Assembly: GCF_001927285.1 (NCBI RefSeq)
Contig: NZ_MSIG01000023.1
Location: 1-47,000 of the forward strand
Origin: Mongoliimonas terrestris
GTDB lineage: Bacteria > Pseudomonadota > Alphaproteobacteria > Rhizobiales > Pleomorphomonadaceae
Reading direction: 5' to 3'
DNA: 47,000 bases
Shown one piece after another: positions 39,761 through 47,000 of this stretch. How positions within the stretch are numbered: position 1 is the stretch's first letter; each line of letters opens with the position of its first letter. A program made the position numbers and the translations under genes. The notes under the pieces were generated by a model. That model had not been told where the DNA came from, ran no database searches, and saw only the letters and a list, made by a program, of their open reading frames with translations.

Positions 39761-40899
39761 CAGGGCCAGCGCCACTGGCGCCGCTTGCCGGTGTCCACGT
39801 GGATGGAGCGGGTGTGGCAGTAGATGCCGATGCCGCCGCGATCCGACTGGGCGTAGAAGAAGCGGGCGAGATCGTCGCGGGCGACGCCCGGCATGTAGAG
39901 GTCGAGCGCGTTGCAGGCCATGTGCTGGGAATGGCGGGCGCCGCGGACGCGCCGGTTGTGCGACGGCGAGCGGTAGCCGGAGGTCACCACCACCTTCTTG
40001 CCGAAGTGCGATTCGGCGCGGCGGACGAGCTGCAGCAGGCCCGGCTTGATGCAGGAGACGTTGATCGCCGAATGGGCGAGCAGGAGGCCGTTGGCCGCCT
40101 GCACGGTCTGGCGCGGCACGCCCGGCACGGTGCGGGCGAACGGGTGCAGCGGGCCGTCGAAGAAGCCGGACGGGTCGTCGTCCGGGGTGCGGGAGACGAG
40201 CACGATGCCGTCCTTCCAGGTGACGCCTGGGAGGCCCTCCACCACCTCGACCGGCTTGTCCGGCCGGGAGGTGTAGACGTTGACGAAGTCATGCGCCTCG
40301 CCGTCGTCGAAGGGCAGCTCCACCGGGGCGATCTTGGTCGGGTCGGCTTCTTCCTCGCCGGCGAGATCGGCCTCGGAGAACTCCTCCTCGAGGTTGGCCT
40401 CGATCGGCGCGTCCACGGCGGCGGCGACCTTGCGGGCGATCGGCGTGGCGCCGGCCGCGGCGGTGCTGTTCACCGCCTGGACCTCGGGCGCCGCCGGGGC
40501 CGGATCGACGCTGCGGAACATGGAGAGGAGGCCGCGCGGGGCGGTGGATGCCTCCGCCATGACGGGTGGGGTGGCGGGGGCGGCAGGCGCGCCGGGGGCA
40601 GCGGGTGTGCCGGGTGCGGCGGGCGTGGCAGCGGTATCGGTGCTGGCGGGGAGGGCTGCCGCGTCAGCGGCCTGGGTGGACTCGCTGGAGGCCGCAGGCG
40701 CCGCGCTGTCGGCGGTCGGGACTTCGGTGGTCGCGGCGGTTTCGGCCGGAGGATTCGCGTTCGCGGGAGTCGGGGTCGCCGTCGCCGGTTGGGAGTCGGT
40801 CCGCCGCGCCGTCATGAAGTCGGAGGTGTCGTAGATCCCTCCCGAACAGGACGCCATCATGACAGCCGCGGCCGCTGCGGCGAGAATGCGAACCTTCAT
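39742..40899 (-). CDS. DUF882 / M15-family murein peptidase-like lipoprotein
   Basis: A 385-residue protein beginning with a lipoprotein signal (MKVRILAAAAAAVMMASC, acylated C18). A long Pro/Ala/Thr-rich linker of about 150 residues and an acidic segment follow. The C-terminal DUF882 (YcbK-like, peptidase M15) domain of about 150 residues carries the zinc-type motifs SGYRSPSHNRRVRG, SQHMACNALDLYMPG and SIHVDTGKRRQWRW. Family members cleave peptidoglycan peptides, so it probably acts in the periplasm from the outer membrane. GGGGGA lies eight bases before the ATG at 40899. The very basic, GC-repeat-encoded tail (RWPCRGRRG) is unusual and lies in the direct repeats at 39692-39760. Confidence 0.85.
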   Translation of the reverse strand: MKVRILAAAAAAVMMASCSGGIYDTSDFMTARRTDSQPATATPTPANANPPAETAATTEVPTADSAAPAASSESTQAADAAALPASTDTAATPAAPGTPAAPGAPAAPATPPVMAEASTAPRGLLSMFRSVDPAPAAPEVQAVNSTAAAGATPIARKVAAAVDAPIEANLEEEFSEADLAGEEEADPTKIAPVELPFDDGEAHDFVNVYTSRPDKPVEVVEGLPGVTWKDGIVLVSRTPDDDPSGFFDGPLHPFARTVPGVPRQTVQAANGLLLAHSAINVSCIKPGLLQLVRRAESHFGKKVVVTSGYRSPSHNRRVRGARHSQHMACNALDLYMPGVARDDLARFFYAQSDRGGIGIYCHTRSIHVDTGKRRQWRWPCRGRRG

Positions 40900-41175
40900 G
40901 CAGCCAATCCCCCGAGAACTGAAACGGGACGACGGCGCAGAGCGCAAATCGGTCCCGCTCCGCATCGGCCGCAGGACGGCGCGATGCAAGGCGCGCCAAA
41001 ACAATACCGGGGACAAGCCGCTGGCAAGCGAAAAAGCGCCGATCCGGGGATCGACGCCTTTCAGGCTGGCCGCGGCGGACAAGCAGCACGATTCGTCTAT
41101 TGTCGTAAATGACAATCAATGGCGCGATCCGGGCGACTTCGGCGTTTCGGCCTGCCGCCCGGCGCTAGGCCCGGC

Positions 41176-41616
41176 TCACCACTTGCCGGTGTTCGGCATG
41201 GAGGCCCAGGGCTCCTGCGGCGGCAGGGCGGGGCCCTTCTGGAGAAGCTCGATGGAGATGTTTTCCGGCGAGCGCACGAAGGCCATGTAGCCGTCGCGCG
41301 GCGGGCGGTTGATGGTGATGCCCGCATCGGCGAGCTTCCGGCAGGTGGCGTAGATGTCGTCCACCTCGTAGGCGAGATGGCCGAAGTTGCGGCCCTCGCC
41401 ATAGGTCTCCGGGTCCCAATTGTAGGTGAGTTCCACGAGCGGGGCGGCCTCGGCCCGGCCGCGGGCGACGTCGTCCGGGGCGGCGAGGAAGACCAGGGTG
41501 AAGCGACCCTTCTCGCTCTCGGACCGGCGCACTTCGACGAGGCCCATGTGCTCCGTCCAGAAGGCCAGGCTGCTGTCGAGGTTGTTCACCCGGACCATGG
41601 TGTGGAGATAGCGCAT
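41176..41616 (-). CDS. gloA: Lactoylglutathione lyase (glyoxalase I)
   Basis: A 146-residue glyoxalase I that turns the methylglyoxal-glutathione hemithioacetal into S-lactoylglutathione. The four metal ligands are present: H5 in RYLHTMVRV, E in APLVELTYNWD, H in NFGHLAYEVDD and E in ISIELLQ. GLVEVRRSESEKGRFTLVFL and PPRDGYMAFVRSPEN are family-typical. The ATG at 41616 is the start of the conserved domain. The C-terminus (PPQEPWASMPNTGKW) is normal for Rhizobiales. Confidence 0.93.
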   Translation of the reverse strand: MRYLHTMVRVNNLDSSLAFWTEHMGLVEVRRSESEKGRFTLVFLAAPDDVARGRAEAAPLVELTYNWDPETYGEGRNFGHLAYEVDDIYATCRKLADAGITINRPPRDGYMAFVRSPENISIELLQKGPALPPQEPWASMPNTGKW

Positions 41617-41937
41617 GTCATGTCCTTGGCTTTGAAATCGATGGTGGAAGCGGCGAACCGCGAGAAAACGGTGACGGATCCGGCGCGCCCCTCCGATTGA
41701 AGCATCCAGAGTGCCCGAGGCGCCGTTCCAGGCCGTCAACGGCCGTGGCGCATGGTCAGTTCCGCGAAAGCGAGATCTGACCATTCTCCTGGATAACGAC
41801 GGCACTGATCCGACTACAGTCTTGCGATATGGCCGATGATCGATGCTAGTCTTGGTTAACGGGAATGCAATGGGTGCGAACTCGAGGCTGATTCGACCCG
41901 ACGGCATTCAGGTGCGGCGTATTTGCGGGGGCTGTCT

Positions 41938-42516
41938 ATGGCCAAACTTCACATGGACCCGTCGGTTTCTGTCGGGGGCGAGGAGGAATCCGGCCTCGAC
42001 GTGATCGAGGTGGCAGGGACCATCAAATGGTTCGATGTCGCCAAGGGCTTCGGTTTCATCGTGCCGGACGAGCCCGGCATGTCGGACGTGATGCTGCACG
42101 TGACCTGCTTGCGCCGGGATGGGTTCCAGACCGCCTACGAGGGCGCCCGCGTGGTGTGCGAGGTCCTGAACCGGTCGAAGGGCCTGCAGGCGCTCCGCGT
42201 GCTCTCCATGGACGAGACCACGGCCGTCCATCCGTCCCAGCTGCCGCCGTCGCGCACGCACGTGCAGGTGGTGCCGACCAGCGGGCTGGAGCAGGCCGAG
42301 GTGAAGTGGTTCAACCGCATCCGCGGCTTCGGGTTTCTCACCCGCGGGGAGGGGACGGAGGACATCTTCGTCCACATGGAGACGCTCCGCCGCTACGGCA
42401 TGGCCGAGCTGCGGCCCGGCCAGATGGTGATGGTGCGCTTCGGCGACGGGCCCAAGGGGCTGATGGCCGCCGAGATCCGGCCGGTCACGCCGGGCGGCAT
42501 TCCGTCGTCGCACTGA
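41938..42516 (+). CDS. Cold-shock protein with two CSD domains
   Basis: A 192-residue protein with two cold-shock domains: the first around residues 25-90 (GTIKWFDVAKGFGFIVPDE, with the RNP1-like KGFGFI) and the second around 120-185 (VKWFNRIRGFGFLTRGEGTEDIFVHM). This tandem form is common in Rhizobiales and binds single-stranded nucleic acid. The RNP2-like segment of domain 1 is altered (DVMLHVTCLRR in place of D-V-F-V-H). GCGGGGG precedes the ATG at 41938. The 321-base gap to gloA is fairly AT-rich before the start and should hold the promoters of both genes; no other feature is seen in it. Confidence 0.9.
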   Translation: MAKLHMDPSVSVGGEEESGLDVIEVAGTIKWFDVAKGFGFIVPDEPGMSDVMLHVTCLRRDGFQTAYEGARVVCEVLNRSKGLQALRVLSMDETTAVHPSQLPPSRTHVQVVPTSGLEQAEVKWFNRIRGFGFLTRGEGTEDIFVHMETLRRYGMAELRPGQMVMVRFGDGPKGLMAAEIRPVTPGGIPSSH

Positions 42517-42654
42517 ACTTCAGGCGGCCATGAACCGTTCAGCGTCCGGGTTCGGCCGGATCCGCCGCGCCGACGGCCGGTCTCGCCCTGCGGCGGGCAC
42601 GGCGGGTCGGGGTGGCGGTGCTTGGCCGCCGACCACCGGGAGATGTCGGGCCGC

Positions 42655-43152
42655 ATGAGATCCTTCGTCCATTCCTGTCTTGTGGCCGTCGCGTTGGCGG
42701 CGGCGCCGCTGTCCGCGACCGTCGAGGTCCGTGCGGAGGGCACGCCGGAACAGCCGGCGGCCAGCCTGTCGCGGCTGACCGTGGAGACGGCATCGGGCCT
42801 CCACGCCTACGACGTCGAGCTTGCCGTCACGCCGGCGGAGCGGTCGCGCGGGCTGATGTACCGCAAGAGCCTGGCGGCGGACCGCGGCATGCTGTTCGAC
42901 ATGGGCGTTGCCGGGCCGGCCGCCTTCTGGATGCGCAACACCTTCGTGTCGCTCGACATCATCTTCATCGGTGCCGACGGGCGGGTGCTGAACGTGGGCG
43001 CCCGCACGACGCCGCTCTCGGAGGCGACGGTGCCGTCGGACGGCGACGCACGCTTCGTGCTGGAGCTCGTCGCAGGGCAGGCGGACGCCATCGGCCTGAA
43101 ACGAGGCGACCGGGTGAGGCACCCGATCATCGACGCGATCGCCGGTCCCTGA
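42655..43152 (+). CDS. Exported DUF192 family protein
   Basis: A 165-residue protein with a signal peptide (MRSFVHSCLVAVALAAAPLSATVEVRA) and a DUF192 domain: VTPAERSRGLMYRKSLAADRG near residue 58, then FWMRNTFVSLDIIFIGADGRV and the C-terminal LELVAGQADAIGLKRGDRV. The family has no agreed function. The ATG at 42655 is preferred because GGAG lies 12 bases upstream; the ATG at 42643 has the same GGAG directly against it, too close to serve. It follows the cold-shock gene on the same strand. Confidence 0.85.
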   Translation: MRSFVHSCLVAVALAAAPLSATVEVRAEGTPEQPAASLSRLTVETASGLHAYDVELAVTPAERSRGLMYRKSLAADRGMLFDMGVAGPAAFWMRNTFVSLDIIFIGADGRVLNVGARTTPLSEATVPSDGDARFVLELVAGQADAIGLKRGDRVRHPIIDAIAGP

Positions 43153-43239
43153 GCGGACGCCGCAAGGAACCCCCGGCGCCGGTCGCCGCTTCTCCTCTCG
43201 ACATCCGGTCCCGAAGGGCGGGACCGGTCAGGAGCGGAG

Positions 43240-43521
43240 ATGGCGATGGCCAACCAGATGGATCCCAACCAGCGCGGCAGTGGCAGCAACCGCAAGCTCA
43301 TCACGATCATTCTCGGCGTGTTCGCCGTGGCGGTGCTGGCGATCGGCATCTGGGGCACCGTGGAAACCTCCGACATCGAGGCCATTCCGGACGAGGCCAA
43401 CATGTCCGCGCCGGGCGAGGGCTCCATCGAGAACAACCCGACCGGCACCACGCGTCCGGCCCCCGCGCTCGGTCCCGACGACCAGGTGGCGCCGTCGAAC
43501 AATCCGGTCGCCACGGAGTAG
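43240..43521 (+). CDS. Small single-span membrane protein of unknown function (93 residues)
   Basis: A short polar N-terminus (MDPNQRGSGSNRKL), one transmembrane helix (ITIILGVFAVAVLAIGIWGTV, about residues 21-41) and an acidic, Pro/Asn-rich tail of about 50 residues, probably periplasmic. AGGAG stands a few bases before the ATG at 43240; a second ATG at 43246 is equally possible. No family is recognised. It follows the DUF192 gene by 87 bases. Confidence 0.65.
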   Translation: MAMANQMDPNQRGSGSNRKLITIILGVFAVAVLAIGIWGTVETSDIEAIPDEANMSAPGEGSIENNPTGTTRPAPALGPDDQVAPSNNPVATE

Positions 43522-43736
43522 ACCGGCTCCCGGCCCGGTTAACCACCTGCGGCATTGTTCGGGGCCTGACCGTCCCGGACGTGCCAAATGGTGGTCTTAG
43601 TATTTAAGATGCATTAAAGATTGACCGGTTTGACAGGGTCCGGCGGCTGCGGGTCCGTGGGGGCTGGGGCGTCGGTTCCGTCGGATAGCGGACAGCGTCC
43701 GGCCGATCGCCCTTCATCCAGCAAAGCGAGGGTTCC

Positions 43737-44789
43737 TTGACGGCAACCATCACCGTTGCGATGGCCACCTACAACGGGGCCCGTCACATCCGCGAACAGT
43801 TGGACAGTCTGGCGGCCCAGACGCGGTTGCCGGCGGAACTCGTCGTCTGCGACGACCAGTCCGGCGACGACACGGTCGCCATCGTGCGGGACTTTGCCCA
43901 GACGGCGCCGTTTCCGGTCCGCGTGGTGGTGAACGACGAGCGCCTCGGCTGGCGCGGCAACTTCCTGAAGGCCGCCGGCCTTGCCACGTCGGACCTGATC
44001 GCCTTCTGCGACCAGGACGACGTGTGGTACCCGCAGAAGCTCGCCACCCTGGCGCCGCACCTCGACGGGGCGGACGTGCTGCTCGTCTCGCACAACGCCG
44101 ACCTGGTCGACGGCAGCGGCACCGCTTATGGAACGCTGCTGCCGGTGGAGGAGGGCGTGCAGGTGATCGCGCCGCTGTCGCGGCCGACCCACTGGAGCAA
44201 CCCGCTCGGCCTCACCCAGCTGTTCCGCCGCGAACTCCTTCAGTTCAACGACCTGTGGAGCCGGACCGCCGACCTGACAGCGCCGCAGCACCCGGCCGCC
44301 CACGACCAGTGGTTCTTCCAGCTCGCGACCAATCTCGGAACCGTGGTGGCCATCCCGGACCGCCTGCTCGCCTATCGGCAGCACGGCGGAAACACGGTCG
44401 GCTGGGCGCCGCCGCCGAAGACCTGGCGCACGGCCATCCAGACCATGGGGGCGACCGCCGGCGCCATCGAGCGCACCAAGGTGATGCTGAACCGCTTCTC
44501 GGCGGTGTTGGAGACCGCCGCCGAACGCGCGGACGGGCCGATGCGCCAGCGCCTCCTGAGGGCAGCGACCGAAAACCGCGCGCTGCTGGCGCGCCTGGAC
44601 GGCCGCGGCCGGGTCTACGGGACGGCGGGCATCATGCGCCGCGCGGGGGTTCTGGCCGACATGGTGCGGGACGGCGCCTACAGCCGGCGGATCGGCTGGA
44701 CGCTCGGCTACCGGGCGCTCGCCGCCGACCTCACGGTCGGGCTCCTGTGCGGGCCCTCGCTCGGCCGGCGGTTCGGCGCATCAGGGTGA
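43737..44789 (+). CDS. Family 2 glycosyltransferase
   Basis: A 350-residue GT-A glycosyltransferase. The N-terminal block ITVAMATYNGARHIREQLDSL, the ELVVCDDQSGDDT nucleotide-binding segment and the metal-binding AFCDQDDVWYPQK (DxD-type) are clear and match rhamnosyltransferase-like GT2 enzymes. The C-terminal third is helical without obvious membrane spans. The start is a TTG at 43737 with GAGGG a few bases upstream; no closer ATG would keep the first beta strand. An AT-rich stretch at about 43590-43625 may hold the promoter. Sugar and acceptor are unknown; two further glycosyltransferases lie convergently next to it. Confidence 0.85.
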   Translation: MTATITVAMATYNGARHIREQLDSLAAQTRLPAELVVCDDQSGDDTVAIVRDFAQTAPFPVRVVVNDERLGWRGNFLKAAGLATSDLIAFCDQDDVWYPQKLATLAPHLDGADVLLVSHNADLVDGSGTAYGTLLPVEEGVQVIAPLSRPTHWSNPLGLTQLFRRELLQFNDLWSRTADLTAPQHPAAHDQWFFQLATNLGTVVAIPDRLLAYRQHGGNTVGWAPPPKTWRTAIQTMGATAGAIERTKVMLNRFSAVLETAAERADGPMRQRLLRAATENRALLARLDGRGRVYGTAGIMRRAGVLADMVRDGAYSRRIGWTLGYRALAADLTVGLLCGPSLGRRFGASG

Positions 44790-44822
44790 CGCGCCCGCAC
44801 GGGGCGGCTGCGCCTCCGGGCT

Positions 44823-45800
44823 TCAGTCCTGCTTGAGGCGCTTGCGCATCCCGGCGAGGGCGCGCGGGATGGTGATGCCGACAAGCTGGCGCACGGTCAT
44901 GTGGTCGGCCGTCTGCGAGTTGAGGTAGTTCTGGGTGAGATGCTCCACCACCCGCTCCGGATAGGTCGCCTCGAAGAGGTCGAGGGTGCCTTGACGGCGG
45001 AAGACCTCGTGCAGGAAGGAGCCTTCCGGCGGCGCGATGGCCTTCCAGTAGCCGGACTTCTCCACGATGTTGTTCCAGAGATGCAGGGTGCGCGCGCCCT
45101 TGCAGAGCGCCTCCGCTTCCGCCCGCGCCGAGGGCAGGAAGGGCTTCCACCAGGTCTCCCAGGGGATCGGATAGAAGACGCAGGACGGATGGGCGTCGGC
45201 GAAGGCGTCCTTGCCGAACGACCGCGACACTAGGATCGGCCCGGTCGCACCCCATTCCATTCCGCTGCCGAACGCGAAGCTTTCGGTTTCGGCGATCAGC
45301 GGCTTCAAACCCGGCTCGGCGGGGTCGATCCGCATGATGGCGTTGTTGACGCTCGTTGCGGTTTCGTAGGCGAACAGGTTGCCGCTGGTGGGCACGCTGA
45401 AATCGGACAGGCAGACGAGGTCGGTGTCGATCCAGGTGGAGCCGGTCCGCTCGAACATGCGATAGCGGAAATAGTCGCTGAAATGCTGGAGGCTCGGCTT
45501 GCCCTGCACCACGAAGCCGTCGAGGTACTTGCGATCGACGATCTCGCCGGCGTCGGCCACGGCGATGTCCGCGGGCAGCCCCTTCAGCGGGCCGTAGGCG
45601 TAGATCGTGACCTTGAAGCCGTGGTGGACGAAGGAGAGCAGGCAGGCGAGATCGAGCGGCGTCAGGGACGCGCCGTGCCAGAAGGTGGAGACGGACTTGC
45701 CGGCCGCGTCAGCCATGGAATGCTCCGTTGCGGCCTTGGCGGCCGTCGTGTTTGAGATCGGAGAGGCCTTGATCCGCTCCAGGCTGTCGACCGGGGTCAT
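44823..45800 (-). CDS. DXD-motif glycosyltransferase (GT32/capsular type)
   Basis: A 325-residue protein related to glycosyltransferases with a DXD sugar-binding motif (GT32/Gb3-synthase-like). Key parts are VSTFWHGASLTPLDLACLLSF near residue 37, KPSLQHFSDYFRYRMFERTG and STWIDTDLVCLSDF, where DTD is the DXD motif, and the later HLWNNIVEKSGYW. It would transfer an unknown sugar to a surface polysaccharide. The ATG at 45800 overlaps the stop of the upstream glycosyltransferase (ATGA), so the two are one operon. Confidence 0.8.
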   Translation of the reverse strand: MTPVDSLERIKASPISNTTAAKAATEHSMADAAGKSVSTFWHGASLTPLDLACLLSFVHHGFKVTIYAYGPLKGLPADIAVADAGEIVDRKYLDGFVVQGKPSLQHFSDYFRYRMFERTGSTWIDTDLVCLSDFSVPTSGNLFAYETATSVNNAIMRIDPAEPGLKPLIAETESFAFGSGMEWGATGPILVSRSFGKDAFADAHPSCVFYPIPWETWWKPFLPSARAEAEALCKGARTLHLWNNIVEKSGYWKAIAPPEGSFLHEVFRRQGTLDLFEATYPERVVEHLTQNYLNSQTADHMTVRQLVGITIPRALAGMRKRLKQD

Positions 45801-46756
45801 CGGGCGGTCTCCCGCGAGGGAACGGGGTCGGGGCCGCCGTAGCGCTCCGCCCTGGTGCCGAACAGCCCCACCACCCGGCCGGTCGAGCAGGACAGACGAT
45901 GGAAGACGAGGCCGGCGGCGAGCTTCCAGTCGCGCTCGCGGGTCAACGCCCGGGCGGCCGCCACGGGCGTGCCGGCCAACTCGCGGGCGATCTTGGCGAT
46001 GAGCGGCCCGGTGCCGAGATGGCGAAGGTCCGCGCGGCTCTGGGAGGCGGCGGTGGAATAGGACCGCCAGGCGAAGCCCTTCGCGGTCAGGCGCGACAGC
46101 GGCACCGCTTCGGTCACATGCGCGTCGGGCGCCCAGACCAGGCGGGCGCCGCGGGCGAGCGCGGCGAGGAAGAACTCGTAGTCCTCGCCGCCGGTGCGGG
46201 CGAAGTCGGCCGAGAAGGGCTCGCGGCCGAACCGCGCCAGGAAGGCGGTGGAGAGGAGCAGGTTGCCGCACTCGTTGAGCATGCCGGTCGGCCCCTCCGC
46301 CTTCGGCAGATAGGGCTTGTCGACCGCGGCACGGGCAAAGAGGGTCTCCACCTCCGCGACGAGGCGGACGGGGCCGCCGGCGATGTCGGCCGCGTGGCGC
46401 CGTCCGGTGGCGACGAGGGCGGCCAGCCAGTCGGGCGCCGGCACCTGGTCGTCGTCGATGAAGGCGATCCAGGCGGGCGGTTCCGGCGCGTGGAGCGCCG
46501 CCGCCACCAGGGCGTTGCGCACCGCCGAGACGCCGGGCGTCGCGACCGCGATCACCGTGCTGGGCGGCAGGTCGGGGTCGGCGAGGACCGGATAGGTGTC
46601 GAGGTCGCGGCTGTCGTTGTTGCCGACGAGAATGGAGTAGGGCTCCGCGAACGTCTGCAGCTTCAGGGCGCGCAGGAGCGCGGCGAGCTTCTCCGGCCGC
46701 CTGCACGTGGGAATGCAGACGACGACGGCATTCTCGCGGGTGGAATTTTCAACCAA
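45797..46756 (-). CDS. Family 2 glycosyltransferase
   Basis: A 319-residue GT2 enzyme with VVVCIPTCRRPEKLAALLRAL at the start, ILVGNNDSRDLD, the acidic triplet IAFIDDDQVPAPDWLAAL (DDD as metal-binding motif) and TGGEDYEFFLAALARGARL for acceptor binding. The start is most likely a TTG at 46756 with AAGAGG seven bases upstream; no in-frame ATG lies near the conserved N-terminus. It precedes the DXD glycosyltransferase with a 4-base overlap. The 244 bases from here to the end of the window show nothing that I can support. Confidence 0.85.
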   Translation of the reverse strand: MVENSTRENAVVVCIPTCRRPEKLAALLRALKLQTFAEPYSILVGNNDSRDLDTYPVLADPDLPPSTVIAVATPGVSAVRNALVAAALHAPEPPAWIAFIDDDQVPAPDWLAALVATGRRHAADIAGGPVRLVAEVETLFARAAVDKPYLPKAEGPTGMLNECGNLLLSTAFLARFGREPFSADFARTGGEDYEFFLAALARGARLVWAPDAHVTEAVPLSRLTAKGFAWRSYSTAASQSRADLRHLGTGPLIAKIARELAGTPVAAARALTRERDWKLAAGLVFHRLSCSTGRVVGLFGTRAERYGGPDPVPSRETAR

Positions 46757-47000
46757 GACAATACCTCTTCGGCGATTCGACGGAGGCAACCGTGGCGCCG
46801 GACCATGCTAGATCCTACAGATGCAGATAGGCGAAATCGAGGGCAGGGCGAGAAAGTTCGATGGCGTCGTCGAACAGCGTAAGCGGGGCGGCAGCTGCGG
46901 AAGGGGTCCACGCGTCCGTGTGGGGATGTGGTCGCGCGGGCCGTCGCGACGCGGCGTGCCGGACGGAACCAGCTTGCCCTTTCGGGCGTAAAACGCTACG

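Overview
The window is GC-rich chromosomal DNA, about 70% GC by eye. It looks like an alphaproteobacterium of the Hyphomicrobiales (Rhizobiales) type. The evidence is the familiar gene run coaD - ppi - ppiB - queA - tgt, an alphaproteobacterial-type parC, der next to a bamB-like gene, NnrU, a DUF882 peptidase and a two-domain cold-shock protein. Two methanofuran genes (mfnB, mfnE) behind folP-folB-folK suggest an organism that uses the tetrahydromethanopterin/methanofuran C1 pathway, so a methylotroph or formaldehyde oxidiser is plausible.

Layout. 1-3.4 kb: folP-folB-folK-mfnB-mfnE operon on the minus strand. 3.9-6.1 kb: parC. 6.1-8.3 kb: a small conserved protein, a repeat-rich gap and two small exported proteins. 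8.4-12.6 kb: coaD, two cyclophilins, queA, tgt; the Tgt lacks three of the four family zinc ligands. 12.6-33.1 kb: a catabolic island (below). 33.3-38.4 kb: L,D-transpeptidase, NnrU, a YfgM-like protein, a BamB-like lipoprotein and der. 38.4-39.3 kb: tandem and dispersed repeats beside tRNA-Glu. 39.7-43.5 kb: DUF882 lipoprotein, glyoxalase I, cold-shock protein, DUF192, a small membrane protein. 43.7-46.8 kb: three glycosyltransferases.

The island is the main interest. It carries nicA-nicB (nicotinate dehydrogenase with a triheme cytochrome tail), a MarR regulator, a 6-hydroxynicotinate reductase homologue (hnr), a UPF0280/ApbE-superfamily protein, two tandem DUF1185 (Amino_synth) proteins, a ferredoxin-NADP reductase, an ATP-dependent hydantoinase/oxoprolinase pair (hyuA-hyuB), a complete Liv-type ABC transporter and two orphan membrane proteins. 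An 18-bp palindrome, consensus TCGTTAGTATACTAACGA, lies in the promoters of hyuA, fpr and hnr, with a weaker copy over the nicA promoter. This ties the four transcription units into one probable MarR regulon.

Proposed working model: import by the Liv transporter; hydroxylation of nicotinate to 6-hydroxynicotinate by NicAB with electrons going to cytochrome c; ring reduction to 1,4,5,6-tetrahydro-6-oxonicotinate by Hnr, fed from NADPH through Fpr and a ferredoxin; covalent flavin attachment to Hnr by the UPF0280 protein; and ring opening by HyuAB and/or the DUF1185 pair in place of the enamidase known from Eubacterium barkeri. The first two enzymes rest on good family matches. The flavin transferase, ring-opening and transport roles are inferences from gene and operator context.
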